Shown one piece after another: positions 27,904 through 37,486 of a DNA stretch of 64,000 bases. Origin of the DNA: CAWIJJ01 sp963836405 (lineage in GTDB: Bacteria > Acidobacteriota > Terriglobia > Bryobacterales > Bryobacteraceae); NCBI GenBank assembly GCA_963836405.1, contig CAWIJL010000001.1, positions 124,001-188,000 on the forward strand, given 5' to 3'. The notes under the pieces were generated by a model. It saw only the letters and a program-made list of their open reading frames with translations. It made no database searches and was not told where the DNA came from. How positions within the stretch are numbered: position 1 is the stretch's first letter; each line of letters begins with the position of its first letter. The position numbers were made by a program, and so were the translations under genes.

Positions 27904-29559
27904 GTGACGACAGAAAACCCATCCGAGAGACCGGAGCAGACGTTGAAGAACGCGGAACTGGCGGCCCTGCGACACAATCTGCGCACACCGGTGAACCACC
28001 TGTTAGGCTATGCCGAGCTTCTGATCGAGGACGCAGCGGAAACGCGCAATGCTCAGGCGCTCGACGCCCTGCGGCAGATTCACTCGGCCGCACGCGCCAT
28101 CCTCAACTATGTGAACGAGACGCTCTCGAACCGGGACGAGGTGGACCGGCGCGAAATCGATAAGTTGTATGCGAGCGTACGGCCGCGGATGGAACGGATT
28201 ACCGGCTGCGTGAAGGCCCTGCGGGAAGAACTGCAGCTTGCAATTCCGGCGGAATGGGGAGAGGATCTCGACCGCATTTCGTCGGGTGTGCAGTTACTGG
28301 CCGAGATATTGGGACGGACAGGCGCTCCGGTTGGCGAGGAAAGCCCATCGGGCTCCGCTGCCCGCGGAAAAGGCGGCGGGGCGCGGCTCCTGGTAGTGGA
28401 CGATAACGACAACAATCGCAATCTCCTCAGCCGGCGGCTGCAGCGCCAAGGGTACAGCGTCGACGAAGCGCGAAACGGCAGTGAAGCTTTGGACATGGTG
28501 GCCCTGGATTCCTATGACCTGGTGCTGCTGGACATCATGATGCCTGTGATGGACGGCTTCGAGGTGTTGGCGCGAATGAAGGTTGACCGCCGGATGCGAA
28601 CCATTCCGGTGGTAGTGATTTCCGCGCTGGACGAGCTCGACAGCGTGGTGCGGGCCATCGAGATCGGAGCCGAGGACTACCTGTTCAAGCCCTTCAACCC
28701 GGTGCTGCTGCGCGCCCGCATCGGCGCACTGCTGGAGCGGAAGCGTCTGGCCGACGAGCTGACGGTCCAGGCCAAGCTGGCTTCACTGGGCTCGTTGACG
28801 GCGGGTATCGCGCACGAGATTAAAAACCCGCTGAACTTCGTGGTAAATTTTGCCGAGCTGGCGGCGGACCTGGTAACCGAGCAGCGCAGGCTGGTCGAGA
28901 ACGCAGGCAGGTCGATCCCCGAAAACTTGGCGCACGAGTTGAACGAGATTGCTTCGGACCTGGAGACGAATGTCGGCAAAATCCGCGAGCACGGGACCAG
29001 GGCCGACAGTATCATTTCGTCCATGCTGGCGCATTCGCGAGGCGAAACCGGCGAGCGCCGTGCGACGGACCTGAATGCCTTGGTCAAAGAATACGTCCGG
29101 CTGGCATTTCACGGCATGCGAGCGCAGGACCCGACGTTTCAGGCGGACATTCAGGAGGAATTCGATCCGGCGGCGGGATCGCTGGATGTAATCCCGCAGG
29201 ATCTGAGCCGCGTCTTTCTCAATGTGGCGGGCAACGGATATTACGCGCTGCGCAAAAAGACGTTGCAAGGAGTTGCGGGTTACCGCCCGGTGTTGAGCGT
29301 GCGGACGAAAGGGCTGGACGACCGCGTGGAGGTGCGCATCCGCGACAACGGAATCGGGATTCCCAAGAACCTGCGCGACCGCATCTTCGATCCGTTCTTC
29401 ACCACCAAGGCAGCCGGGGAGGGCACTGGCCTGGGGCTTTCGATCAGCTACGAAATCGTGGTTCAGGAGCACCAGGGCGAGATGCGTGTGGAGTCCGAGG
29501 AAGGGGAGTTTACGGAATTCACGATCGTACTGCCGCGCCAGCAGGCGGGTTCGAAATGA
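27904..29559 (+). CDS. Histidine kinase with DHp-like segment, receiver, HisKA and HATPase domains
   Basis: A 551-residue soluble protein from GTG 27904; the frame is open further upstream but that part overlaps the divergent gene. Residues ~18-70 look like a dimerisation/phospho-acceptor helix pair (LRHNLRTPVNHLLGYAELL, His24) without an ATPase domain after it. A receiver follows (~160-280, Asp210 in LVLLDIMMPVMDG), then HisKA (His304 in GIAHEIKNPLNF) and HATPase (DNGIGIP, GTGLGLSISYEIV). Two phospho-acceptor histidines around a receiver suggest an intramolecular phosphorelay. It overlaps the next gene by four bases (ATGA), so the two are translationally coupled. Confidence 0.9.
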   Translation: MTTENPSERPEQTLKNAELAALRHNLRTPVNHLLGYAELLIEDAAETRNAQALDALRQIHSAARAILNYVNETLSNRDEVDRREIDKLYASVRPRMERITGCVKALREELQLAIPAEWGEDLDRISSGVQLLAEILGRTGAPVGEESPSGSAARGKGGGARLLVVDDNDNNRNLLSRRLQRQGYSVDEARNGSEALDMVALDSYDLVLLDIMMPVMDGFEVLARMKVDRRMRTIPVVVISALDELDSVVRAIEIGAEDYLFKPFNPVLLRARIGALLERKRLADELTVQAKLASLGSLTAGIAHEIKNPLNFVVNFAELAADLVTEQRRLVENAGRSIPENLAHELNEIASDLETNVGKIREHGTRADSIISSMLAHSRGETGERRATDLNALVKEYVRLAFHGMRAQDPTFQADIQEEFDPAAGSLDVIPQDLSRVFLNVAGNGYYALRKKTLQGVAGYRPVLSVRTKGLDDRVEVRIRDNGIGIPKNLRDRIFDPFFTTKAAGEGTGLGLSISYEIVVQEHQGEMRVESEEGEFTEFTIVLPRQQAGSK

Positions 29560-30743
29560 TGCAGCCGGAGGAAAGCAAGGCAATCCGGATTCTGATTGTC
29601 GACGATGAGCCGGATGTCGAGATGCTGATCCGGCAGCGCTTCAAGAGGCGCAACGGCGATTTCGATTTCGTGTTCGCGCGCAACGGCCAGGAGGCGCTGG
29701 AGGCGCTCGAAAAGGATCCTACGCTCGAGATGGTGGTGACGGACATCAATATGCCGGTGATGGACGGTCTGGCGCTGCTGAACCGGCTGAATGCGCTTAG
29801 CGGACGCATTGTAAAAGCCGTGATCCTCTCGGCATATGGGGACATGGCGAACATCCGGTCGGCGATGAATCGCGGAGCCTTCGATTTTCTCACCAAGCCG
29901 ATCGACTTCCGGGATTTCGAGACGACGCTGCGGCGGACGCTGGAGGCGCTCGTTGCGACGCGCCAAGGGATGGTGGCGCGCGAACAGCTCACGGCCATCG
30001 AACAGGAACTCGAGATCGCGGCGCGCATTCAGTCTTCGATGCTCCGGCAGGATTTCGACTTCCAAGAGCGGGACGATTTTGCCGTGTATGCGGAAATGAC
30101 CCCGGCGCGCCACGTGGGCGGCGACTTCTATGACTTCTTTTCGATTGACGAACAGCGACTGGGATTCGTGATCGGCGACGTTGCCGGCAAAGGCATTCCG
30201 GCGGCACTATTCATGGCGGTGAGCCGCACGCTGATTCAGGCGGTGGCGCTGCAAAACAATCCGCCGGCCACCTGTTTTGAATATGCCAACCGCGTGCTCG
30301 GTGCGCAAGGCGAACCCGGGGTCTACGTGACGGCCTTCTACGGGATTCTGCATACCGACAGCGGGGAGGTGGAGTACTGCCTGGGCGGGCACAATCCTCC
30401 GTACCGCATATCCAACGCGGGAGAGATCGGCGGGATCGAAGAGCCGGCCGGGGCGGTGATCGGCCTGCTACCCGATGGCGGCTACGAGAACGGGCGGTTG
30501 ACCCTCGAGCCCGGCGAATCGATCATAATGTTCACGGACGGCATCACGGAAGCGATGAACGCGGAGGAGAAATTTTTCGGCGAGCGGCGGCTGCGCAAGG
30601 TTCTCAGCGGCGCCGCCGGGCGGAGTCTCCGCGACACCGTGTCGGCCGTGAATTCCGCCGTGGCTGAGTTTACGGCGGGCGCGCCGCAATCCGACGACAT
30701 GACATTGCTGGCCGTGCGCTGGACGCCGCAAGTGGTAAAGTAG
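29556..30743 (+). CDS. Receiver-PP2C (RsbU/SpoIIE-type) serine phosphatase response regulator
   Basis: A 395-residue protein: receiver domain (~8-130; Asp63 in MVVTDINMPVMDG), a helical linker that carries the EQELEIAARIQSSML segment typical of RsbU/HsbR proteins, and a PP2C-type phosphatase (~175-390) with metal-site motifs VGGDFYDFF, GDVAGKGIPAALFM and FTDGITEAMN. Such proteins dephosphorylate anti-sigma-factor antagonists when their receiver is phosphorylated, starting a partner-switching stress response. The four-base overlap with the upstream kinase makes them a likely pair. No anti-sigma or antagonist gene is adjacent, so its target lies elsewhere. Confidence 0.93.
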   Translation: MMQPEESKAIRILIVDDEPDVEMLIRQRFKRRNGDFDFVFARNGQEALEALEKDPTLEMVVTDINMPVMDGLALLNRLNALSGRIVKAVILSAYGDMANIRSAMNRGAFDFLTKPIDFRDFETTLRRTLEALVATRQGMVAREQLTAIEQELEIAARIQSSMLRQDFDFQERDDFAVYAEMTPARHVGGDFYDFFSIDEQRLGFVIGDVAGKGIPAALFMAVSRTLIQAVALQNNPPATCFEYANRVLGAQGEPGVYVTAFYGILHTDSGEVEYCLGGHNPPYRISNAGEIGGIEEPAGAVIGLLPDGGYENGRLTLEPGESIIMFTDGITEAMNAEEKFFGERRLRKVLSGAAGRSLRDTVSAVNSAVAEFTAGAPQSDDMTLLAVRWTPQVVK

Positions 30744-30784
30744 CGTCCAGGCTCTTCCATCCCAAAATTTCAAGGAGATCGCAC

Positions 30785-31318
30785 GTGAAAGCACTTCTAA
30801 CATTGGCCGCGCTAGCCGTGGGCGCATGCGCCCTGAGCGCGCAGTCCCCCGCGCCCTCATTTGTTAACGAATCGAAACAGGCGTACAACCAGGTGAAGAA
30901 CAACCTGATCCGGATGGCGGAGAAGATGCCTGCGGAGAACTACAGTTTCAAGCCGGTACCGGAAATTCGCGAATTCGGCGCGCTAATGGCGCACATTGCG
31001 GACGGGCAGATGCGGACCTGCTCGACGATCAACGGACAGGTGCAGAGCGTGGACGCGGCCTCCAAGAAGACAAAGGACGAGATTGTGGAAGCGTTGAAAG
31101 CTTCGTTTGCCGAATGCGACACCGCGTGGGAAGGCACCACGGACGCCAACGCAATGAACGTGGCCGCGGGCGGGCGGGGGAATCGCTCGCGCCTGGGGTC
31201 GCTGGTGATGATGACGGTCACGCACGACAACGAGGAGTACGGCTACGGCTCGCTCTACCTGCGGCTGAAAGGCATTGTGCCGCCATCGAGCGACAACGCC
31301 GGCCGCGGCGGCAGATAG
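30785..31318 (+). CDS. Exported DinB-family protein
   Basis: A 177-residue protein from GTG 30785, with AAGGAG seven bases upstream. It has a Sec signal (MKALLTLAALAVGACALSA) followed by a four-helix DinB/YfiT-like fold (KNNLIRMAEKMP, FGALMAHIADGQM, HDNEEYGYGSLYLRLKG). DinB proteins usually carry three metal-binding histidines; His in LMAHIADG and in VTHDNEEYG are visible. The signal sequence suggests a periplasmic member, a form frequent in Acidobacteria; function unknown. It follows the phosphatase gene by 41 bases. Confidence 0.82.
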   Translation: MKALLTLAALAVGACALSAQSPAPSFVNESKQAYNQVKNNLIRMAEKMPAENYSFKPVPEIREFGALMAHIADGQMRTCSTINGQVQSVDAASKKTKDEIVEALKASFAECDTAWEGTTDANAMNVAAGGRGNRSRLGSLVMMTVTHDNEEYGYGSLYLRLKGIVPPSSDNAGRGGR

Positions 31319-31362
31319 CAACACGCGCCGGGCCGCGTCCGGCGGTAAAATCGAATCGGGCG

Positions 31363-32307
31363 ATGTTGCGTTACCTGTTGCTGGCGTGCGTTTGTGCGAC
31401 GGCCTTTGCCGCGCAGGATTCCTTCGATGTGGCGGGCCGTTTCACTCCGGCGGGGCTCGGAACGGTGACCCTGTACGGCACCACCCATCCGTTTACCGCG
31501 TGGACCACTTCGGACGGCGAAGGCCGGTTCTCCTTCAAGAAAATCAGACCCGGCGCGTATACGGTGGCGGTATTTCAACCGTCGCTGGGCGAGGCACGGC
31601 AGACCGTGGAGGTCGGGCCTGGCACAGCGGATGCGAAGGGGAAGGTGGCGCTGGCGCTGGACTTCAAGGCCTCGGATTTCGTTTACGCGGACTTGATGCG
31701 GCGGCGCAACGCGGTGAGCACGAAGCAGCTTGCCATATCGGACAAAGCCACGCGGGAATACGAGGACGCGCAGAAGGACCTGGCGAAACACGACGTTGAC
31801 GCGGCCACCCGGCACCTGGAGCGCGCCGTGGAACTGGCGCCGCAATTCGCCGTAGCCTGGAACAACCTGGGGACCATCGCCTACCAGACCCGCCGGTACC
31901 CGCGCGCGGAAGAATGCTTCCGCGAAGCACTGGAGCAGGATCCTGAAGCTTACGAACCGCTGGTAAACCTGGGCGGGGTGCTGATCAATCTGGGCAAGCT
32001 GGACGAAGCCTGGAAGTACAATGTCCACGCCGTGCTGGCACGGCCGAACGATCCGCTGGCGAATGCGCAGTTGGGGCAGACCTATTTCATCATGGGCCGT
32101 CCGGAAATGGCGGAAAAATACCTGGTGGCAGCGCGCAACCTGGATCCGGCGCACTTCTCCCATCCGCAACTTTTCCTGGCTGAAATTTACCTCCGGCGCG
32201 GCGAGAAGCGCGCGGCGGCCGATGAAATGGAGGATTTTCTCCGGCAGCATCCAGACTGGGCACAGGCGGCGAAGATGCGGCAAGCGATCGCCGGGTTGCG
32301 ACAATAA
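31363..32307 (+). CDS. Exported carboxypeptidase-regulatory-like and TPR protein
   Basis: A 314-residue protein from ATG 31363 with a Sec signal (MLRYLLLACVCATAFA). Residues ~20-100 form a carboxypeptidase regulatory-like sandwich (TSDGEGRFSFKKIRPGAYTV); ~130-310 hold at least four TPR units (AWNNLGTIAYQTRRYPRAEECF, ALEQDPEAYEPLVNLGGVL). It probably acts as a periplasmic scaffold. It ends five bases before hrpB, so they share a transcript, but a functional link with HrpB is not evident. Confidence 0.8.
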   Translation: MLRYLLLACVCATAFAAQDSFDVAGRFTPAGLGTVTLYGTTHPFTAWTTSDGEGRFSFKKIRPGAYTVAVFQPSLGEARQTVEVGPGTADAKGKVALALDFKASDFVYADLMRRRNAVSTKQLAISDKATREYEDAQKDLAKHDVDAATRHLERAVELAPQFAVAWNNLGTIAYQTRRYPRAEECFREALEQDPEAYEPLVNLGGVLINLGKLDEAWKYNVHAVLARPNDPLANAQLGQTYFIMGRPEMAEKYLVAARNLDPAHFSHPQLFLAEIYLRRGEKRAAADEMEDFLRQHPDWAQAAKMRQAIAGLRQ

Positions 32308-32312
32308 CGTAC

Positions 32313-34661
32313 GTGCCGCTCCCGATCGACCCGTTGATTCCGGAAATCGCCGATCATTTGCGGCAGGCGAACACGCTGGTGCTGGAAGCGCCGCCCGGCG
32401 CCGGAAAAACGACGCGCGTGCCTGCCGCGATGCTCGGGTTGTGGCCACGCGAAGTGCTGGTGCTGGAGCCGAGAAGGCTGGCGGCGCGGCTGGCGGCACG
32501 ATACGTCGCGGCGGAGCGGGGCGAGCGGCTGGGCGAGACGGTGGGATACCAAGTGCGATTCGAAGAGGTGGCCGGACCGCAGACGCGGCTGCGATTCCTG
32601 ACCGAAGGCGTACTGACGCGACGTCTGCTCTCCGACCGCGCATTGGACAACGTCGCGGCGGTCGTGCTGGACGAGTTTCACGAGCGGCACCTCGAGGGGG
32701 ACCTGGCTCTGGCGCTGCTCCGCCGGCTGCAGCGCACGCGGCGGCCGGATCTGCGAATCGTGGCGATGTCGGCCACACTCGATGCCGCACCGTTGGCGGA
32801 CTACCTGGGCGGCGCGCGGGTAATGCGATCGCAAGGCCGGCGGCATCCGCTCGAGATCGAGTACACGCCCGTTTCCGCAACGCCGCTCGTGGAGCAGGTT
32901 GCCGCGGCCGTGGAACGCGTCTGCCGGCTGACGCGGGGGCACGTGCTCGTGTTTCTTCCGGGAGCGTTCGAGATCCGGCGCGCGGAGGCGGCGTGCGCAC
33001 CGGCGGCGCAGCGTAATGGCTGTATATTGCTGCCGCTGCACGGAGACCAGCCGCCGGAGGAACAGGACCGCGCGGTTCTTGACGCAGGGAAACGGAAGAT
33101 CATTCTCTCGACGAACGTGGCGGAAAGCTCGATCACGATCGACGGGGTGACCGCGGTTGTGGATAGCGGGCTGGCGCGGCGGCCGGGGCATTCGCAGTGG
33201 TCGGGACTGCCGTCGCTCGAGATCGTCCGCATCAGCCAGGCGTCCGCCAATCAGCGCGCCGGCCGGGCGGGACGGACAGGTCCTGGGCGCGCCGTGCGGC
33301 TGTACCCGCTTGAAGATTTCGTTAGGAGACCGGCACAGGATCAGCCCGAAGCCGTGCGCGCGGACCTGGCGCCGGCAGCCTTGCTGCTGCGCACGCTGGG
33401 CACGGACTTGCGATCTCTGGAATGGCTGACCCGGCCGCCGGAGGAAGCCATCGACCGCGCCGAAGACCTGCTGCGGCAACTGGGAGCGGAGGGCGCGCTG
33501 GCAGCCGAGATGTCGCGGTATCCGCTGCATCCGCGGTTGGGGAGGATGATCGTGGAGGCACGGCGGCGCGGCGTGGCTGAAGATGGATGCACGGCGGCGG
33601 CGCTGCTGAGCGCGGGCGAACGGCTGGCGGGAACGCCACGACATGCAACCCGGTCGGACCTGCTGGTGCTGATGGAGGCACAGTGGGAGCCGCGTACGGC
33701 ACAGACGGTGCGTCAGATCCGCCGCATCGCGAACCCGCCGCGGCAGAAGGGCCGGGATGAGGACGCGCTGCTGCTTTCGGTACTGGCGGCCTTTCCCGAT
33801 CGCGTCGCACGGCGGAGGCAGGGAGCGGAACTGCAACTGGCCGGCGGCGGGTCGGCCTTGCTGGCGGCTTCCAGCACGGTTCTCGACGCCGAGTTCCTGG
33901 TGGCGGTGGAGGCGGAGGACCGGCGCGATCAGAAGCTGCCGCTGGTCAGGCTGGCGAGCGCGGTGAGGCCGGAATGGCTGCTGGATTTGTTTCCGGACAG
34001 CGTGCGGGAAGCGAGCGGCACGGAATGGAACCGCGAGGCGGAGCGGCCCGAGATCGTGAGCCGGCTGTTGTTCGGCGCTATCGCGATCGAAGAGAGCCGC
34101 CGCGCGGCGGACGCAGAGGAGGCCGCCGCACTACTGGGCCGCAAGGCCATGGAAGCGGGCATCGGGGCTGCCGAACTGGGGCCATTCGAGGAGCGGGTGC
34201 GCTTCGCAGCGCAGCATGGCGCGCCGGCGGAACTGGACCTCGAAGGGGCTTGGCGATCGTTGGCAACAGGGGCAAGAAACCTGGCGGAGGCGGCCGCGGC
34301 CGCGCGCAACGGCGGGCTGGTGCGGGCGCTGGAGCGACAACTCGCTCCGGCGGCGCGACGCGCGATCGAGGAGATCGCGCCGGAAAGAATCCGCCTGCCG
34401 GGAGGGCGCAGCGTGAAGGTGAACTACGAAGCCGGACAAACCCCCTGGATCGCCTCGCGGTTGCAGGATTTTTTCGGGATGACGAGCACGCCCACGGTGG
34501 CCCGCGGCGCGGTGCCGCTCGTGGTGCGCCTGCTGGCGCCGAACCAGCGTCCCGTGCAGATGACCACGGACCTGGCGGGTTTTTGGCAACGGCTGTATCC
34601 CGAGCTGAGAAGGGAATTGTCGCGAAGATACCCGAAACACGCCTGGCCCGAAAAGCCGTAG
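32313..34661 (+). CDS. hrpB: HrpB-type ATP-dependent helicase
   Basis: A 782-residue DEAH-family helicase from GTG 32313. The N-terminus (PLPIDPLIPEIADHLRQANT) and Walker A PPGAGKTTRVP are typical of HrpB; other motifs are DEFHERH (DExH box), SATLD, STNVAESSITIDGV and QRAGRAGRTGPGRAVRLY. The C-terminal region (HrpB-specific, ending GFWQRLYPELRRELSRRYPKH) is present, so the protein is full length. HrpB is a conserved RNA-helicase-like protein of unclear role. It is convergent with treY, seven bases apart. Confidence 0.95.
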   Translation: MPLPIDPLIPEIADHLRQANTLVLEAPPGAGKTTRVPAAMLGLWPREVLVLEPRRLAARLAARYVAAERGERLGETVGYQVRFEEVAGPQTRLRFLTEGVLTRRLLSDRALDNVAAVVLDEFHERHLEGDLALALLRRLQRTRRPDLRIVAMSATLDAAPLADYLGGARVMRSQGRRHPLEIEYTPVSATPLVEQVAAAVERVCRLTRGHVLVFLPGAFEIRRAEAACAPAAQRNGCILLPLHGDQPPEEQDRAVLDAGKRKIILSTNVAESSITIDGVTAVVDSGLARRPGHSQWSGLPSLEIVRISQASANQRAGRAGRTGPGRAVRLYPLEDFVRRPAQDQPEAVRADLAPAALLLRTLGTDLRSLEWLTRPPEEAIDRAEDLLRQLGAEGALAAEMSRYPLHPRLGRMIVEARRRGVAEDGCTAAALLSAGERLAGTPRHATRSDLLVLMEAQWEPRTAQTVRQIRRIANPPRQKGRDEDALLLSVLAAFPDRVARRRQGAELQLAGGGSALLAASSTVLDAEFLVAVEAEDRRDQKLPLVRLASAVRPEWLLDLFPDSVREASGTEWNREAERPEIVSRLLFGAIAIEESRRAADAEEAAALLGRKAMEAGIGAAELGPFEERVRFAAQHGAPAELDLEGAWRSLATGARNLAEAAAAARNGGLVRALERQLAPAARRAIEEIAPERIRLPGGRSVKVNYEAGQTPWIASRLQDFFGMTSTPTVARGAVPLVVRLLAPNQRPVQMTTDLAGFWQRLYPELRRELSRRYPKHAWPEKP

Positions 34662-34668
34662 CGCGTCC

Positions 34669-37407
34669 TCAAGGAGTGTGACTCAGCAGGGCCACCGGGA
34701 ATTCCGCAAGCAGTTCGCCGATGCGGAAGGAGCCCGGGATCAGCGAAGTGAGAGCGTCGCGCCATTGCGGGGCGGGAAGCTCGCCGGGCACAACGAGCGC
34801 GGTGTCCGACCAATCGATTTGCGCGTGCGTCCAGCGGGGAACGACCGCGATCGCCCAGCGCTCTTCGAGGCGGCGGGCGAAGGCACACACGTGTTCGGCT
34901 CGCGAGCCCTCCACTGGAACCGGGAGATACTCGCCGCGCGCAAACAGCTCGCGCTCGGTCTTTCGGAAATCGAGGGCGCGCCAGGTGACGAACAGTTTAA
35001 TGGCTCCTCCGGTGGGGTCCGCGGCAAGCGAGCGTACCAGAGCGATGGGGTCGCCGGCGAATTGACGGCGGAGCGAATCGAGCGTTTCGATGCGGCGCCG
35101 GTAGTCCACTGGGCGTCGGTTGTCGGGATCGACCAGGCTGAAGCTGGGAAACTCGGTGCCCTGGTAGAAGTCGGGCACGCCGGGCGATGCGACCTTCAGC
35201 AGGAGCTGGCCGAGGCTGTTGCGGGCTCCGGCCGGAGCGATGCGGCCGAGCAGGTCGCGCAGATCCGCGGGGAAGGGCGAGTCCGGGGCGAGGATCGCTT
35301 CGAGAAACTGGATGACGGCCTTTTCGTAGTCCTCGCGGGGCGAAATCCAACTGCTGTTCTGTTTGGCCTCGCGGAGTGCCTTCAGGAGGAATTCGGCGAC
35401 GCGTCCAGCGAACCCCGGCTCCTCCTCGGAAGCGTTCGGCCAGGCACCGAGCAACGTCTGATAAATGAGGATCTCCTCTGCCGCGTTGGGAGCGAGCGCC
35501 CCGCCGACGGGCACTCTTTTGGCTTCGTTCCACGCCGTCCAGCGGTCCAACCGGCGCTCCCACTCGGCGGGGATTTCGGTGAGGACGTTGAGCCGCGCGC
35601 GCATGTCTTCGCCGCGCTTGGTGTCGTGGGTGGCAGTGGCGCTGAGCGAAGCGGGCCACTGCTCCAGGCGGCGGCGGTTGAACTCGTGGAACTCCTGAAC
35701 GTCGAACGGCGGGTGCTCGCGCAGCGGATCGCCGCCTACTTCGTTGAGGGAGAGCAGGCTGTTGTGGCGGTACGTGGCGGTATCCTCGAGGCCTTTCGCC
35801 ATTACCGGTCCGGTGAACTGCTGCCAGCGCATGACGAAGTGGCGCCACTCGCGCTTTTCGGACGCGAGGTACGGCGGAGGATCGAGAAGCAGGACGGAGC
35901 GCAGGAAATTGAATGCGGCGTCGGTAACGCGTTCCGGCGACGTGCGGTTGCGGGCAAGCTCGAGGGTCTGCACGATGTAACGGCGGTCGCGCTCGCTCAC
36001 TTCCAGGCCGTGGACGTACGTGCGGTAGACGGGCAGGCAGGCGCTGACTTCGACGAGCGCCTCGCGAAGCTCGGAGACGCGGATATCGCGCGCCTGGCGG
36101 TGGCTCGCCGAGAGGAAGGCGAGATTGTGGGTGAGCGCTTGGACGTCACCGGCAAACAGCGATTCCATCACCTGCTTGTTCGCCTGGTAGCAGATCTCGG
36201 CAAAGGGCAGGTAATTGCCAGTCCGGCGGGCGTAGCCGGCTTCGATGGCGGCGAGGCCCTCGGGGTGGAGGAAGATGCCATTCACCGCGTTCAAAAACTC
36301 GTAGCCCGTGGTTCCCGCGACCGGCCAGTCATGGGGCATCTGCTCGCCGCGGCCGAGGATCTTTTCAACGACGATGTAGAGGTCGCCGGCTTGCGACGCC
36401 ATCCGGCTCAGGTAACAATCCGGATCCCAGAGGCCATCGATGTGGTCGATGCGGATGCCGGTCACCTGGCCGGAACGGACCAGTTCGAGGGTACGCCGGT
36501 GGCGCTCGTCGAACACTTCCGGAAGCTCGACACGCAGCCCGACCAGGTCGTTGATATCGAAAAAGCGGCGGTAGTTGATTTCCTCGTAGCCGATCTTCCA
36601 ATAGGCGAGGCGGTAGGCTTGCCGGGAGAGCAGCGCGTCCAGGTCGCCTTGCGAGGCGCCAACCGCGGCCATTGCATCCTCGATCGCCCGTTTGAGTTCC
36701 GGGTCGGATTGAAAGGCGCGCCAGAGCCTCTCCTTGAGTCGCTCCCTTTCGCGGCGGCGCTCCTTCACGGCTTCGGGATCCGACTGCTCGCGGCCGGGCA
36801 TGCGCTCCAGGTCGCGGACGATTTCGTCGAGCGCGGAAAAACCGGGACAGCGCTCGAGGACGGCGGTATAGGATTTGGGATCGAGCGGGAAGCGCGCCTG
36901 ATAATAGCGGACGTGCATGCCGGTATCGTCGAAACGAAGCGAGATTTCGCCATTCGAGAGGACGTTGCCGTAGAGGTCGCCCAGAACCGGCAGCAGCACG
37001 CGGTTTTCCTGAAGGAACGCGGCCTTGTTGGTGGCCGGCTGCCAGTCGATATCGAAGAAGCGGGCGTAGGGGGAAGAGGAGCCGTTCTCGAGCACGTCGG
37101 TCCACCAGGGATTCTCGTAACTGGCGGCCATGTGATTCGGCACGATGTCGAGCAGCAGACCCATGCGGTAGTGGCGCAGACGGGCGGAGAGGTCGCTGAA
37201 GTCCTGTTCGGTTCCGATTTCCGAATTGATGCGGCCGGGGTTGGCGATGTCGTAACCGTGCGAACTGCCGCGGCGGGCGGAGTAGCGCGGCGACGAATAA
37301 AGGTCCGTGATGCCGAGGTCGCTCAGGTAGGGAACCAGATCGAGGCCGTCGAGCAAGCGAAAGCCCTGATGGAACTGGAGGCGATAGGTGGAGGCTGGAG
37401 TGATCAT
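34669..37407 (-). CDS. treY: Malto-oligosyltrehalose synthase
   Basis: A 912-residue GH13 enzyme that turns the reducing-end linkage of maltodextrins into a trehalose-type alpha-1,1 bond, the first step of the TreY-TreZ route. Diagnostic segments are ITPASTYRLQFHQGFRL, LYSSPRYSARRGSSHGYD, GLLLDIVPNHMA, GIRIDHIDGLWDP and TATHDTKRGEDMRARL. I place the start at ATG 37407, since the conserved family start begins there; in-frame ATGs at 37437 and 37488 would add non-conserved residues. treZ and a glycogen debranching gene usually sit beside treY but are not in this window. Confidence 0.92.
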   Translation of the reverse strand: MITPASTYRLQFHQGFRLLDGLDLVPYLSDLGITDLYSSPRYSARRGSSHGYDIANPGRINSEIGTEQDFSDLSARLRHYRMGLLLDIVPNHMAASYENPWWTDVLENGSSSPYARFFDIDWQPATNKAAFLQENRVLLPVLGDLYGNVLSNGEISLRFDDTGMHVRYYQARFPLDPKSYTAVLERCPGFSALDEIVRDLERMPGREQSDPEAVKERRRERERLKERLWRAFQSDPELKRAIEDAMAAVGASQGDLDALLSRQAYRLAYWKIGYEEINYRRFFDINDLVGLRVELPEVFDERHRRTLELVRSGQVTGIRIDHIDGLWDPDCYLSRMASQAGDLYIVVEKILGRGEQMPHDWPVAGTTGYEFLNAVNGIFLHPEGLAAIEAGYARRTGNYLPFAEICYQANKQVMESLFAGDVQALTHNLAFLSASHRQARDIRVSELREALVEVSACLPVYRTYVHGLEVSERDRRYIVQTLELARNRTSPERVTDAAFNFLRSVLLLDPPPYLASEKREWRHFVMRWQQFTGPVMAKGLEDTATYRHNSLLSLNEVGGDPLREHPPFDVQEFHEFNRRRLEQWPASLSATATHDTKRGEDMRARLNVLTEIPAEWERRLDRWTAWNEAKRVPVGGALAPNAAEEILIYQTLLGAWPNASEEEPGFAGRVAEFLLKALREAKQNSSWISPREDYEKAVIQFLEAILAPDSPFPADLRDLLGRIAPAGARNSLGQLLLKVASPGVPDFYQGTEFPSFSLVDPDNRRPVDYRRRIETLDSLRRQFAGDPIALVRSLAADPTGGAIKLFVTWRALDFRKTERELFARGEYLPVPVEGSRAEHVCAFARRLEERWAIAVVPRWTHAQIDWSDTALVVPGELPAPQWRDALTSLIPGSFRIGELLAEFPVALLSHTP

Positions 37408-37486
37408 GCGGTCTCGCCGTGGAACGGGTATGAGCATGCCACGTTTCCCCTGGATATCGTCACTGTTGTAAAGTGTACTTTTGCCC

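Noticed and set aside
31255..33000. 581-codon minus-strand frame
   Set aside because: Arg/Ala/Pro-rich shadow of the TPR and hrpB genes.
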